Positions 42,110-52,260 of a stretch of DNA of 64,000 bases are shown here, one piece after another. Every line of letters starts with the position of its first letter. Within the stretch, counting starts at the first letter, position 1. The translations under genes were made by a program, and so were the position numbers. Under the pieces are notes generated by a model. The model had not been told where the DNA came from. It worked only from the letters and a program-made list of their open reading frames with translations, and did not search any database. The stretch spans positions 682,001 to 746,000 of the forward strand of contig NZ_UGYM01000002.1 of the NCBI RefSeq assembly GCF_900456975.1, written 5' to 3'. The stretch is from Shewanella baltica (GTDB lineage Bacteria; Pseudomonadota; Gammaproteobacteria; Enterobacterales; Shewanellaceae).

Positions 42110-42829
42110 CTAGTGACCAAAGTAAAAGGTGATGTCTGCGCCAAGTTGCAGCGCGTTGCCACGAAGGGCATTGCCTAAGCTCAATTCCAGCTGTAGCTGC
42201 CGTTGCGGCGTGTGTTGATAGGCGAACTGATAGACCGCCTCACTCAACTCTTTTTGATAAAGCTCGGCTATCAGGCGATGCTGACTATTGAGTTCATAGG
42301 CCGCCGCGATACCCGCAAGTAATTGGGTTGATTGATTAAATTCATGGGTGAAACCTAAGTTGGCATACAGGCTGACATCGGAATCGCCTAAGGTTTTGCC
42401 CATAATGCCGAAGGCTTCGGTGGCAAATCCGTTATTGGTATCGAGGTTTTTCTGTAAGTTGATCACCACTGCGCTGTGCCAATCATCCTGCTGCCGATCT
42501 GAATCCGAACCTGAATCTGAGTAAGAGCTTAAGTTGAGCGGTAGCTTGATACCGACTTCAGCTTGCTCCTCACGAATAGCGTCATTGGCATTGGACGCTA
42601 AACCTAAGTGCCATTCCCATTGATTGCGGCTGCAAGTGGTGGCTGCGTTAAATTGTGGGCGAGCATGATCCGACCTAGGTTGTTGCCAGCCCATTTCTAA
42701 TTCGCAGTGCTCCGCGAGGGCGGGATCATCCACTTCGAGGTGCGATGCCGCCGCACTCATGCTGTAGTACAAGCTGATACTTGCACAGGATAGAGACCGC
42801 CAAATTACTGTGTTGTTTATGTAAGCCAT
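42110..42829 (-). CDS. Putative outer-membrane/envelope protein co-transcribed with mgtE
   Basis: A 239-residue protein with an N-terminal hydrophobic signal-like stretch (about 8-25, ending SMSAAA). The second half has alternating strands and ends in an aromatic residue pattern (LQLGADITFYFGH) reminiscent of outer-membrane beta-barrels; a Ser/Asp-rich segment (SYSDSGSDSDRQQD) lies mid-protein. I know no named family. ATG 42829 is chosen for GAGGAG 9 nt upstream, although the frame runs to 42916. Position 19 bp before mgtE suggests a shared role in divalent-cation supply, which is inference. Confidence 0.7.
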   Translation of the reverse strand: MAYINNTVIWRSLSCASISLYYSMSAAASHLEVDDPALAEHCELEMGWQQPRSDHARPQFNAATTCSRNQWEWHLGLASNANDAIREEQAEVGIKLPLNLSSYSDSGSDSDRQQDDWHSAVVINLQKNLDTNNGFATEAFGIMGKTLGDSDVSLYANLGFTHEFNQSTQLLAGIAAAYELNSQHRLIAELYQKELSEAVYQFAYQHTPQRQLQLELSLGNALRGNALQLGADITFYFGH

Positions 42830-43061
42830 ATTTAGGCTCCTCAGATGTAAACCCTTAGGTGTTAATCCATCGGGTAAACGGAGGGTACTGAGGCAAAAAC
42901 TTGCTTTGAGATGCAAAAAATACCCATAACTGAACCCCAGCGAATATGCTGGAATGGCGAAAGCGCAGCCATAGGCTCAGGCTTTATGGTTTGTATTTGA
43001 TATTTGGGGGAGGCGGAGTGAAGAATGGTTCACGCTACTACCCTGCTTAGCAGGTAGCAGC

Positions 43062-43157
43062 AAAAAAATTGCGGGCTAGTGCTAGGCGTTAAATCCTGTC
43101 TTTTGGACAGGGCGTCTACTGTCGCTTATGTGTGTGCCCACAGTGGGTCTCCGCAAT
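43062..43157 (-). ncRNA. Candidate structured leader RNA upstream of the envelope-protein/mgtE operon
   Basis: On the minus strand ATTGCGG (43157-43151) can pair with CCGCAAT (43074-43068), closing a roughly 90-nt region with internal hairpins (CCCAC/GTGGG; CCTGTC/GACAGG; CTAG/CTAG) and followed at once by seven U. This looks like a compact riboswitch or terminator-type leader, or a small RNA. It lies about 240 nt upstream of the operon start. It did not match the M-box or yybP-ykoY consensus as I remember them. Identity unknown. Confidence 0.4.
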
Positions 43158-43179
43158 GATTAAAAGTCGCCATCATTCT

Positions 43180-43612
43180 AATGGGCCAAAAGTTAAAGTC
43201 AACCGCACAAGTCGTTACCTATGTTTTTGTTTAAATTTAGATTTTAATTAAATGTTGACATTATGGTATTGCTTAGGTCTGTGTATGGTTATTGGGCTGG
43301 TTGATGGATTTATGTGCAGTGGCTTGTTGTTGATTTGTTTGTTTTATGGGCGTTGGCTGTAATGCTGCCTCTATGAGGTGTCTAATCTTTATTATCGGAT
43401 ATCGGATATCGGATATCGGGCATTGGGTATTGATATATCGGGGCTCGGATATTGATGCGTCGATTAAGTTTGGCTAACACCTTATCTCAAATGGATTATT
43501 TGGCATTGATGCGCATCGGGTATACCCTTGTAGTGTCTGTACCTGTGAGTCAAAGTGATCATTCAGACAGGTTCAGACAGGTCGCCGTATTCAGATTTGG
43601 AGGTATTAAGCT
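43180..43612. other. Intergenic region with 7-bp tandem repeat
   Basis: No gene supported. It contains four copies of TATCGGA or TATCGGG in tandem at 43393-43420, with further degenerate ATATCGG units to 43441. The upstream part is AT-rich. GGAGG at 43600 belongs to the next gene. Confidence 0.6.
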
Positions 43613-44824
43613 GTGGCACACAATATCGATGTTGATGAGTTGGACTCCATAGCTGTGGCTGTTGAGCATAATGATATCGCCCAGATGAGAGTCGCCAATA
43701 TCAAGATCGCCAGTATCAATCTGTTTAACTTTATTGAGCCGCCTTTGGCTTACTACGACTTTGAAAATATCTATAGCCATGGTCAGTGGCAGAAAAAGTG
43801 CCAATGGCTGAGTGAGTTTCTCGCCCATCGTCAGCCCGATATTGTCGGATTTCAAGAAGTGTTTAGCCCTGAACCACTCAAACGAATCGCCAGCGAGCAA
43901 GGGCTAGTGCATTTTGCTGTCATTGATGCGCCAACTCTTATCAGTGATTACATTTATCGTAGCCCAGTGGTCGCGCTTGCCTCCCGTTATCCCATAGTGG
44001 AAATCAGCAGTGTCGAACCTGATGCGCGTTTAGTGGCGGCGATGGGATTATCGAGTGAATTTGCTTTTAGCCGTAAGGTGCTGCGCGCAACCGTTGAGGT
44101 GCCGCATATCGGTAAGTGTGATTTTTATGTGGTGCACTTTAAGTCAAAACGCGCTGGATTAGCGCTCGAGCCTAAGCTAATTGAACCTAAGCGATTTGAA
44201 AATCAGCCCCTAGGATTCGATAACTCGGCGCCCGCAGCGAGCATGAAACTGCATTCAGAAACCCAATTACTCACCGAGCAAGCCTTAGGTCGCTGGGCAT
44301 CAACCATGCAGCGCGGCGCGGAAGCTGCTTTATTATTCAATTGCATATTGGTTCGCAGGCAAGAATCTAAATATCCCGTCATAGTGATGGGAGACTTTAA
44401 TGACAGCCTGACAATGGGCGCCTTAGATGCACTAATGATACAGGGCGAGAGTATCCACAGTAATGACATTAAAGCCGCTGGCCTTGGGCATTTATCGGAT
44501 GCGGCGTTAGCGGCGGTGTTTGCTCAATATCAGCTTAAGGATGCCTATGAGTTATGTCTTGAGGCCAATCAGCAGGACAGTTTGACGGGCAATACCGCTT
44601 ACCATAGGGAGCACAGAGCGGCGACCCATTACTACGGCCCCAAAGGTTCTGTGCTGGATTATATTTTGCTTTCGAGCGAGTTCGATGCGAGCCATGGCCG
44701 CAGTTTGGCTCAAGTGGTGGATTATCAAACCTGCGATAGACACTTAGTCAGACCAGAATATGAGCGCGATGCCTACAGTACAGACCATGCGCCAGTGATT
44801 GTTGAGTTGGCGCTGCGGAGTTAA
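43613..44824 (+). CDS. Endonuclease/exonuclease/phosphatase-family protein
   Basis: A 403-residue EEP-superfamily metal-dependent phosphoesterase. Signature blocks are IKIASINLFNF, DIVGFQEVF (metal-binding Glu), VMGDFNDSLTMGAL (Asp/Asn pair) and the C-terminal YSTDHAPVIVEL with the catalytic Asp-His. No signal peptide is seen. The start is GTG at 43613 with GGAGG about 8 nt upstream; an internal ATG at 43685 lacks one. The substrate could be DNA, a phosphoinositol or another phosphodiester. Confidence 0.88.
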   Translation: MAHNIDVDELDSIAVAVEHNDIAQMRVANIKIASINLFNFIEPPLAYYDFENIYSHGQWQKKCQWLSEFLAHRQPDIVGFQEVFSPEPLKRIASEQGLVHFAVIDAPTLISDYIYRSPVVALASRYPIVEISSVEPDARLVAAMGLSSEFAFSRKVLRATVEVPHIGKCDFYVVHFKSKRAGLALEPKLIEPKRFENQPLGFDNSAPAASMKLHSETQLLTEQALGRWASTMQRGAEAALLFNCILVRRQESKYPVIVMGDFNDSLTMGALDALMIQGESIHSNDIKAAGLGHLSDAALAAVFAQYQLKDAYELCLEANQQDSLTGNTAYHREHRAATHYYGPKGSVLDYILLSSEFDASHGRSLAQVVDYQTCDRHLVRPEYERDAYSTDHAPVIVELALRS

Positions 44825-44935
44825 TTACTCATTCAGTTGAGCTCGCTAAATCAAGCCAAATAAAACAACTTAAACTCACTCAAGATAATTCACTTTAAAT
44901 CTGGCTAACACTCAATCTCCAAACCGATTTGCACA

Positions 44936-45748
44936 TTAGGCGATATCGCGGATAAGCCCCATTTGAAACCAAGCTTGCAGTGCCTGCAGCACTTGCATCG
45001 GCGCCTGCGCGTCGCTAAAAAATGCCAACATCATTTCGCATTGTTCGGCAAAGGTGGCACCGCCAATAAATCCCAGCAGCAGGGCGAGTTGATATTCTGA
45101 CAGGGAAATAAACTCAGTTAATCGGCTTTCGCCGCGCCAAAGTAACCAAGCTCGTTTGCCTTGATAATCGGGACTGGGCGGTGATGCTTGCTGTTTTAAT
45201 GCTTGCCAAGTCTCAACCGCATTACTGTTGCATTGGAATAGCTGAACGCTGGGGTGAAAACGCAGTTGGCAACCCGGCCATTGCTCGGCTGGCAGTGCTT
45301 GCAGGCGGGCAAAAGTGGCGCGCTCGGTATCAAAAGCATCGAAGGCATTCAATAAACGCCGCTCGAAGCGAGCAATATCGGCAATGATCGGATACTGACT
45401 GAAAAACGCATCTTGGGTTAAATAGTCGGGCAGGGCATCGGCAAAACTGCGCAGTGAGGTAAACGCCGATGGCTGACTGGCAATATAACCTTTGGCCATG
45501 CGTTCAAAGAGTTCATCACCCAGATAGATGCCCAGCATTTCGTGGTCGGTTTCGAGGGTTTCGGTTAAACGAATGCGATAGGCATTGGCATAAATCTGCA
45601 TCCGAATATCAGCATTAATGCCGCCTTGCTCGGCAATCTTATCTTTGAAGGTTTGCGTGGTTTGCGCAAGTGTTGACGGAGTATCTACCGCAGCACTCGC
45701 CAGCAGATAATCCATAAATGCGTGTTGTAGCTGCTGAAGTTGGCTCAT
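44936..45748 (-). CDS. bufC: DUF2063 RiPP-maturation partner (BufC/HvfC-like)
   Basis: A 270-residue cytosolic protein of the DUF2063 family, N-terminal LQHAFMDYLLAS and IYANAYRIRLTETLETDHEM being its conserved block. In bufferin and oxazolin systems this protein partners the DUF692 enzyme, probably recruiting the precursor's leader. Its start overlaps the bufB stop by 4 bp (ATGA), implying translational coupling. It is the last gene of the operon; no DoxX-like membrane gene follows, unlike many related clusters. Confidence 0.88.
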   Translation of the reverse strand: MSQLQQLQHAFMDYLLASAAVDTPSTLAQTTQTFKDKIAEQGGINADIRMQIYANAYRIRLTETLETDHEMLGIYLGDELFERMAKGYIASQPSAFTSLRSFADALPDYLTQDAFFSQYPIIADIARFERRLLNAFDAFDTERATFARLQALPAEQWPGCQLRFHPSVQLFQCNSNAVETWQALKQQASPPSPDYQGKRAWLLWRGESRLTEFISLSEYQLALLLGFIGGATFAEQCEMMLAFFSDAQAPMQVLQALQAWFQMGLIRDIA

Positions 45749-46644
45749 GCGATAACCTTTCCTTCATGCATGTTCTTTCTACTCTTGGCGGCGTTGAGTG
45801 GATGCGCCTTACCTAAGGTATCGCGGGCGATATTTCTGGCAATCGTGAGTTCGGCTTCGAGGGCGGAAAACTCGGGGATATTGGCGTCGCGCTCTATCAT
45901 AGTGCTGATGCCGCCAAAACGTTTCAGTGCCGCGCGGTAGAGATCCCACACGCTGCTCGGTACATCATGGTCGTGCGTGTCTATCACATAGTCGCCATAG
46001 TCGCTGTGTCCGGCGAGGTGGAATTGCTGCACCCGTTTGGGATTGATTTTATTCAAATAGTCCAACGGATTGAAATTATGATTGCGGGCACTGACGTAAA
46101 TATTATTGATGTCTAACAAGATTAAACAGTCTGCTGCCTCAGCAACGGCATTAACGAATTCCCATTCGTCCATGCTGGAATCTTGATACGACAAGTAGCT
46201 AGAAACGTTTTCCATCAAAATGCGGCGACCTAAAAAATCTTGGACGGTTTTAATCCGCTGCGCCACATGCTTAACGGTTTCTTCGGTATAGGGCAGTGGC
46301 AGGAGATCATGGCTGTTCACCCCGTGAATTGAGGTCCAGCAGATATGATCGGAAATCCATTGGGGCTGCACATCGTTGGCGAGCTGCTTTAAGGCTTTAA
46401 GATAATCCATATTGAGCGGATCGGTACTGCCAATTGACAGGGAAACACCGTGCATGACTAAGGGATAACGCTCGCCAATTTCCTTGAGGTAATAGCGGGG
46501 TTTGCCGCCGGCAACCATGTAGTTTTCCGAGAGCACTTCAAACCAATCGATATCGGGCTCGGTATTGAGCACGGCATCAAAATGTTGTGTCCTAAGACCT
46601 AAGCCAAAACCTAACGGTGCTTGCGTGATGACATCTTGCGCCAC
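45745..46644 (-). CDS. bufB: DUF692 multinuclear non-heme iron oxidase (BufB/HvfB-like)
   Basis: A 299-residue TIM-barrel-like enzyme of the DUF692/MNIO family, relatives of MbnB and TglH. Conserved blocks with metal-ligand residues are visible: MHGVSLSIG, ISDHICWTS, MENVSSYL, LLDINNIYVSARNHNFNP, HLAGHSD, DTHDHDV and MIERDANIPE. MNIOs use iron clusters and O2 to convert cysteine residues of precursor peptides, to thiooxazoles in bufferins or oxazolone-thioamides in methanobactin. The adjacent Cys-rich gene at 46747 is the obvious substrate. Confidence 0.93.
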   Translation of the reverse strand: MAQDVITQAPLGFGLGLRTQHFDAVLNTEPDIDWFEVLSENYMVAGGKPRYYLKEIGERYPLVMHGVSLSIGSTDPLNMDYLKALKQLANDVQPQWISDHICWTSIHGVNSHDLLPLPYTEETVKHVAQRIKTVQDFLGRRILMENVSSYLSYQDSSMDEWEFVNAVAEAADCLILLDINNIYVSARNHNFNPLDYLNKINPKRVQQFHLAGHSDYGDYVIDTHDHDVPSSVWDLYRAALKRFGGISTMIERDANIPEFSALEAELTIARNIARDTLGKAHPLNAAKSRKNMHEGKVIA

Positions 46645-46746
46645 ATTGACTCCTTATCCTTAAGTCTTCTGCTGAATGTGTGGTAAACAGGGCGATAAAC
46701 GTGACCAGCACAAACTGGTCACGATTTTTAATCAGCATATTGGCGT

Positions 46747-47199
46747 TTAAGCGCCTGCTTTGCCGCCGATATCACCGCAGGATTTTGCCGGTGCTGCGAC
46801 AAAACCACTGCCTTTACAGCTGGCGTGGCCCGCACAGGCATTGTCGGCAGTTTTACAATCGTTATGGCCTTTACAGGTGTTAACGCCATAGCAGTGAACC
46901 AATTCGGCGTTGGCAATTTTGCCCACCCAGTCATCAGCGACTTTACCGCCGACATCACCACAGCTTTTTGATGGCATAGCCACAAAACCACTGCCTTTGC
47001 AGCTGGCGTGTCCGGCACAGGCGTTATCGGCGGTTTTGCAATCATTATGGCCTTTACAGGCATTCACACCATAACAATGTACGAGATCGGTACTGTCAGC
47101 GCCAGCCATAGGTTCGGCGGCATTGGCGTAACCCGCCATGCTTGCCATTGCCATCGCTAATGCGGCGCCCGTCAGTGCAGTTTGTGTTTTCTTATTCAT
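46747..47199 (-). CDS. Bufferin-type periplasmic metallophore precursor with two Cys-rich modules
   Basis: A 150-residue secreted precursor resembling the BufA2 type. The signal peptide (about 1-27, ending GYANA) is followed by two tandem modules of about 47 residues (roughly 38-84 and 98-144). Each has six Cys spaced as [19 protein letters not shown] followed by [13 protein letters not shown] and KSCGD; the modules differ at only about four positions. Bufferins are RiPPs whose Cys are modified by the DUF692 enzyme and which sequester copper in the periplasm. The duplicated layout, 12 Cys in total, is unusual. bufB follows 103 bp downstream. Confidence 0.88.
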   Translation of the reverse strand: MNKKTQTALTGAALAMAMASMAGYANAAEPMAGADSTDLVHCYGVNACKGHNDCKTADNACAGHASCKGSGFVAMPSKSCGDVGGKVADDWVGKIANAELVHCYGVNTCKGHNDCKTADNACAGHASCKGSGFVAAPAKSCGDIGGKAGA

Positions 47200-48885
<1,686 letters not shown>

Positions 48886-48960
48886 GAGCCGCTAGAGCTT
48901 GGTAGATAGTCGCTAGAGCTTAAGCCAAGCGTTTGATATAAGCTGCCTGCGATGTGGGTT

Positions 48961-49030
48961 TAGTTAGAGAATAGGCATTAGTTAGAGAATAGGCATTAGT
49001 TAGAGAATAGGCATTAGTTAGAGAATAGGC
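48961..49030 (+). repeat. 18-bp tandem repeat, four copies
   Basis: Unit TAGTTAGAGAATAGGCAT is repeated at 48961, 48979, 48997 and 49015, the last copy being 16 bp. Copies are identical. It is preceded by a looser duplication of CGCTAGAGCTT (48902 and 48919 area). There are no spacers, so it is a simple minisatellite. Confidence 0.92.
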
Positions 49031-49084
49031 GGCCTAACCAGAGAGTAGATGGCTTAGTCAGATAGCATTTAACCCTAAAAAGAA

Positions 49085-49130
49085 CCATAAAAAATGCCAG
49101 CCCTTGAATAAAGTGGCTGGCATTTTTATC
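49085..49130 (-). terminator. Bidirectional intrinsic terminator between rlmI and rpiA
   Basis: A 13-bp perfect stem AAAAATGCCAGCC/GGCTGGCATTTTT with a 12-nt loop. A- and T-runs flank both sides, so it can terminate both convergent genes. Confidence 0.88.
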
Positions 49131-49196
49131 GCGTATTTTTACCGTGTTGTTTACATCTGCAGCCGTGTGACTGGGATGTAAGTGTTAACGCTTAAC

Positions 49197-49859
49197 TTAT
49201 TCGGCGGTAAAGGTTTTTACGCCATCAGGGGTGCCGACTAACAACACATCTGCGCCGCGTTTAGCGAACAGACCGTTAGTGACGACACCGACTATCTCAT
49301 TGATCTGACTTTCCAATTCTTTTGGATTAAGGATCTTAAGATTGTACACATCGAGGATCACGTTGCCGTTATCGGTCACAACGCCTTCACGGTACACTGG
49401 ATCGCCGCCTAGCTTAACTAACTGACGTGCCACATAAGAGCGCGCCATAGGGATGACTTCAACTGGCAGTGGGAATTCACCTAGGATGTCGACTTGCTTA
49501 GTGTTATCCACGATACAGATAAACTTTTCAGCCACAGCCGCGACAATTTTCTCACGAGTTAACGCCGCGCCGCCACCTTTGATCATATCCATACGGTCGT
49601 TGATTTCATCGGCACCGTCCACATAGACAGACAAACGATCGACGCTGTTTAAGTCATAAACGGGAATACCCAGCGCTTTCATTTTCTGAGTTGATGCCTC
49701 AGAACTAGAGACTGCGCCTTCGATATCAGCTTTCATGGTCGCCAGTGCATCAATAAAGTGATTCACAGTCGAACCAGTACCAACACCAACAATACTGTCT
49801 CTTTCAACGTACTTGAGTGCGGCCCAACCGGCAGCTTTTTTCATTTCATCTTGAGTCAT
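49197..49859 (-). CDS. rpiA: Ribose-5-phosphate isomerase A
   Basis: Interconverts ribose-5-phosphate and ribulose-5-phosphate in the pentose phosphate pathway. The 220-residue protein (E. coli 219) shows [26 protein letters not shown] with the catalytic acid region, and [17 protein letters not shown] 49859 gives the N-terminus [15 protein letters not shown], matching E. coli, with CAGGA 7 nt upstream. Confidence 0.97.
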   Translation of the reverse strand: MTQDEMKKAAGWAALKYVERDSIVGVGTGSTVNHFIDALATMKADIEGAVSSSEASTQKMKALGIPVYDLNSVDRLSVYVDGADEINDRMDMIKGGGAALTREKIVAAVAEKFICIVDNTKQVDILGEFPLPVEVIPMARSYVARQLVKLGGDPVYREGVVTDNGNVILDVYNLKILNPKELESQINEIVGVVTNGLFAKRGADVLLVGTPDGVKTFTAE

Positions 49860-50110
49860 GTTGACATCCTGTAACGGCAAATGAGTAAAAAATTCTGCGC
49901 TTAGTATACTCTTTTCCGATAAATAATGTGGCGCAATTCCGCCTTAGGTGTGATCTAGATTGCAGGCTTGTCGACATGAGTCAGTGATCCCAATAACCTA
50001 AGTAACTGAAGCAGTTAAGTTAGAAAGCATTTCGCTATACGCCACTAATCTAACTAAGCTACTATGGCAAAAGCAGAATGGTTTATAGATGATTGGTAGA
50101 GGGATTTAGC

Positions 50111-51046
50111 ATGGCTGGCGCAAGTTTATTAACCTTACTTGACGATATCGCATCGATTTTGGATGACGTAGCGGTAATGAGTAAAGTGGCGGCAAAGAAA
50201 ACCGCGGGTGTGCTTGGGGATGATTTAGCCCTCAATGCCCAGCAAGTCACAGGCGTGAGTGCCGAGCGTGAATTACCTGTCGTTTGGGCGGTAGCTAAGG
50301 GATCGTTTCGTAATAAATGCATTTTAGTGCCCGCAGCCCTGCTGATCAGCGCCTTTATTCCTTGGGCGGTAACACCGTTATTGATGTTTGGTGGACTGTT
50401 TTTATGTTACGAAGGGTTCGAAAAACTGCACCACAGCTATAGCCACAGAAAAGGCCAACCACACAGCGAAACGCAGGAGGAAAGCGAACTTCCAGACATC
50501 AAAGATTTAGCCGCTTACGAGGCTGAAAAAGTCAAAGGCGCGATTCGTACCGACTTTGTGTTATCGGCGGAGATTATCGCGATTACCTTAGGCATAGTGG
50601 CGGACAAATCCCTGTCGACGCAGTTTTTCACCTTATCCGTTATCGGGATCATCATGACCATAGGTGTGTATGGTTTAGTGGCCGCGATTGTGAAAATGGA
50701 CGATGCGGGTTTGTACTTGAGTCAGCGTGAAGGCGAGTCGGCATTAACGCAAATGAACCGCAAACTGGGTTTTGGTTTATTGAGCGCCGCACCTGTGCTG
50801 ATGAAAAGTTTAACCATTATCGGCACTGCGGCCATGTTTATGGTGGGCGGCGGGATTTTAACCCATGGCTTACACATGATTGGCGAGCAAATCCAGCATG
50901 CTGAGCAAGCAGTCGCGGCGATGAGTTTTGTCGGACCTGTGCTTGCCGTGCTGACACCAAGTGTGCTAAATGGCCTATTTGGCGTCGTTGCTGGCGCAGT
51001 CGCACTCGCAGTGATGACAGGGATACAAAAACTGCGTGGCGAGTGA
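50111..51046 (+). CDS. yedI: DUF808 inner-membrane protein YedI
   Basis: A 311-residue membrane protein of the DUF808 family. The N-terminus MAGASLLTLLDDIASILDDV and KKTAGVLGDDLALNAQQVTG are nearly the E. coli YedI sequence, followed by several hydrophobic helices. Function unknown. ATG 50111 with GAGGGA upstream is chosen over the frame start at 50093. Confidence 0.9.
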   Translation: MAGASLLTLLDDIASILDDVAVMSKVAAKKTAGVLGDDLALNAQQVTGVSAERELPVVWAVAKGSFRNKCILVPAALLISAFIPWAVTPLLMFGGLFLCYEGFEKLHHSYSHRKGQPHSETQEESELPDIKDLAAYEAEKVKGAIRTDFVLSAEIIAITLGIVADKSLSTQFFTLSVIGIIMTIGVYGLVAAIVKMDDAGLYLSQREGESALTQMNRKLGFGLLSAAPVLMKSLTIIGTAAMFMVGGGILTHGLHMIGEQIQHAEQAVAAMSFVGPVLAVLTPSVLNGLFGVVAGAVALAVMTGIQKLRGE

Positions 51047-51094
51047 GGTGCGTGCATCGAAAATCGAGGATTAACTCAACAAGGAAGGGCGACG

Positions 51095-52057
51095 ATGAAG
51101 TTAATGAAATACTGTATCTCCCCGAGTAAGTTGGCTTGGTTACGCAAAGAATTGGGTAAAGATGCCAACGGCTTGATTGCGGCAATGGATGCTGCGGGCA
51201 CAGCTTATCTCGATAAGCTCAATGCATCGACCGAGGCGTTAGAGGGAGAGCCGCTAGAAGGTGAGGTGGTGGTCGAGACTGACACGCCCACCAATGCGAA
51301 GGCTCAGACTCAGACTCAGACTCAGCGGCAAGCGCAGCGTCAGTTGGCGTATTTGTGGTTGCAGCAGCGGATTGCCTTAGCGACTCGTATCGATGATGCT
51401 GATATGGCGGCACTAGCTGCCTTGGAATTTCAACAGATCCACATTGAAGTGGTTCAACCATCGGAGTTCGATGCGGTTGTCGCGCGATTACAGGCTGAGC
51501 AAGTCTTAGGTTTTGATACTGAAACCCGTGCGAGTTTTGAGCGCGGCGTACAACATCCCCTGAGCCTTATCCAAATCGCGACAGCGGACGCTTGTTATCT
51601 ATTTCAACATGCCATTTTAGGTGAGCAATTCACCCAGTTAAAAACCGTATTAGAAGATGAAAATATACTCAAAGTCGGCGTCGGTTTACGCAGTGATGCG
51701 CAGGCTCTCAAGCGGCAATGGGGCATCAATGTCGCTTCAAAGTTAGATTTAAACTGGGCACTGGCGCAACTTGGGGCGGAGAAAGAAATGGGGACGCGCC
51801 AATTGGTGGCGACTCTGCTGGGCACCCGTATCGATAAACCGAAAAAAATCACCCTATCGAATTGGCAGCATGTGCCATTATCTAGCGCGCAAATCGATTA
51901 TGCCGCCGCCGATGCCTTGGCTGCACTCATGTGTTTCAATGCGTTAATCACTCAGCTGACGCCTTTTTATCATGCATCGAGTGCCACAAAAGCCGCGCCG
52001 TTAATCCCCTTGAGTCTAGCGGCGCCATTGGCGAAATATTTTAAGGATGTTGCATGA
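51095..52057 (+). CDS. RNase D-like DEDD 3'-5' exonuclease
   Basis: A 320-residue protein with a DEDDy exonuclease domain (about 120-290): motif I VLGFDTETRA (Asp, Glu), motif II region around VGVGLRSDAQALKRQ, and motif III IDYAAADALAAL with the Tyr and Asp. The N-terminal 100 residues contain a Gln-rich tract (QTQTQTQ) encoded by repeated CAGACT. There is no HRDC domain, so it is not canonical RNase D. The small membrane-protein gene at 52054 overlaps its stop codon. Confidence 0.85.
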   Translation: MKLMKYCISPSKLAWLRKELGKDANGLIAAMDAAGTAYLDKLNASTEALEGEPLEGEVVVETDTPTNAKAQTQTQTQRQAQRQLAYLWLQQRIALATRIDDADMAALAALEFQQIHIEVVQPSEFDAVVARLQAEQVLGFDTETRASFERGVQHPLSLIQIATADACYLFQHAILGEQFTQLKTVLEDENILKVGVGLRSDAQALKRQWGINVASKLDLNWALAQLGAEKEMGTRQLVATLLGTRIDKPKKITLSNWQHVPLSSAQIDYAAADALAALMCFNALITQLTPFYHASSATKAAPLIPLSLAAPLAKYFKDVA

Positions 52058-52212
52058 AGCGCAAAACCCATGATGCCGCAAAGGAAGACATCAGGCCATT
52101 ACACTCGGATATGAGCTCGCAGGGCACCAGTACTTTAGGTTTGATTTACCGCGTGCTGGGCATGTTGATCCTGTTAGCGATGATCACCCTTGGGGTAAAT
52201 GCCTGGGCATAG
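52054..52212 (+). CDS. Small single-helix membrane protein (52 aa)
   Basis: ATG at 52054 overlaps the exonuclease stop (ATGA), so translation is probably coupled. The 52-residue product has a charged N-terminal half (MKRKTHDAAKEDIRPL) and one C-terminal membrane helix (LIYRVLGMLILLAMITLGV). No family recognised. It forms an operon with the exonuclease upstream and probably the gene at 52261. Confidence 0.72.
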   Translation: MKRKTHDAAKEDIRPLHSDMSSQGTSTLGLIYRVLGMLILLAMITLGVNAWA

Positions 52213-52260
52213 TGATTTTGTGATCATCAGTGCCAGCAGGCAAGAATAAAGGAGAACGCT

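Noticed and set aside
42830..43160. M-box (Mg) or yybP-ykoY (Mn) riboswitch upstream of the mgtE operon
   Set aside because: The conserved core sequences of these classes as I remember them are absent; only an unassigned structured region remains.
48961..49030. CRISPR-like repeats
   Set aside because: The 18-bp units are directly abutting with no spacers, and there are no cas genes nearby.
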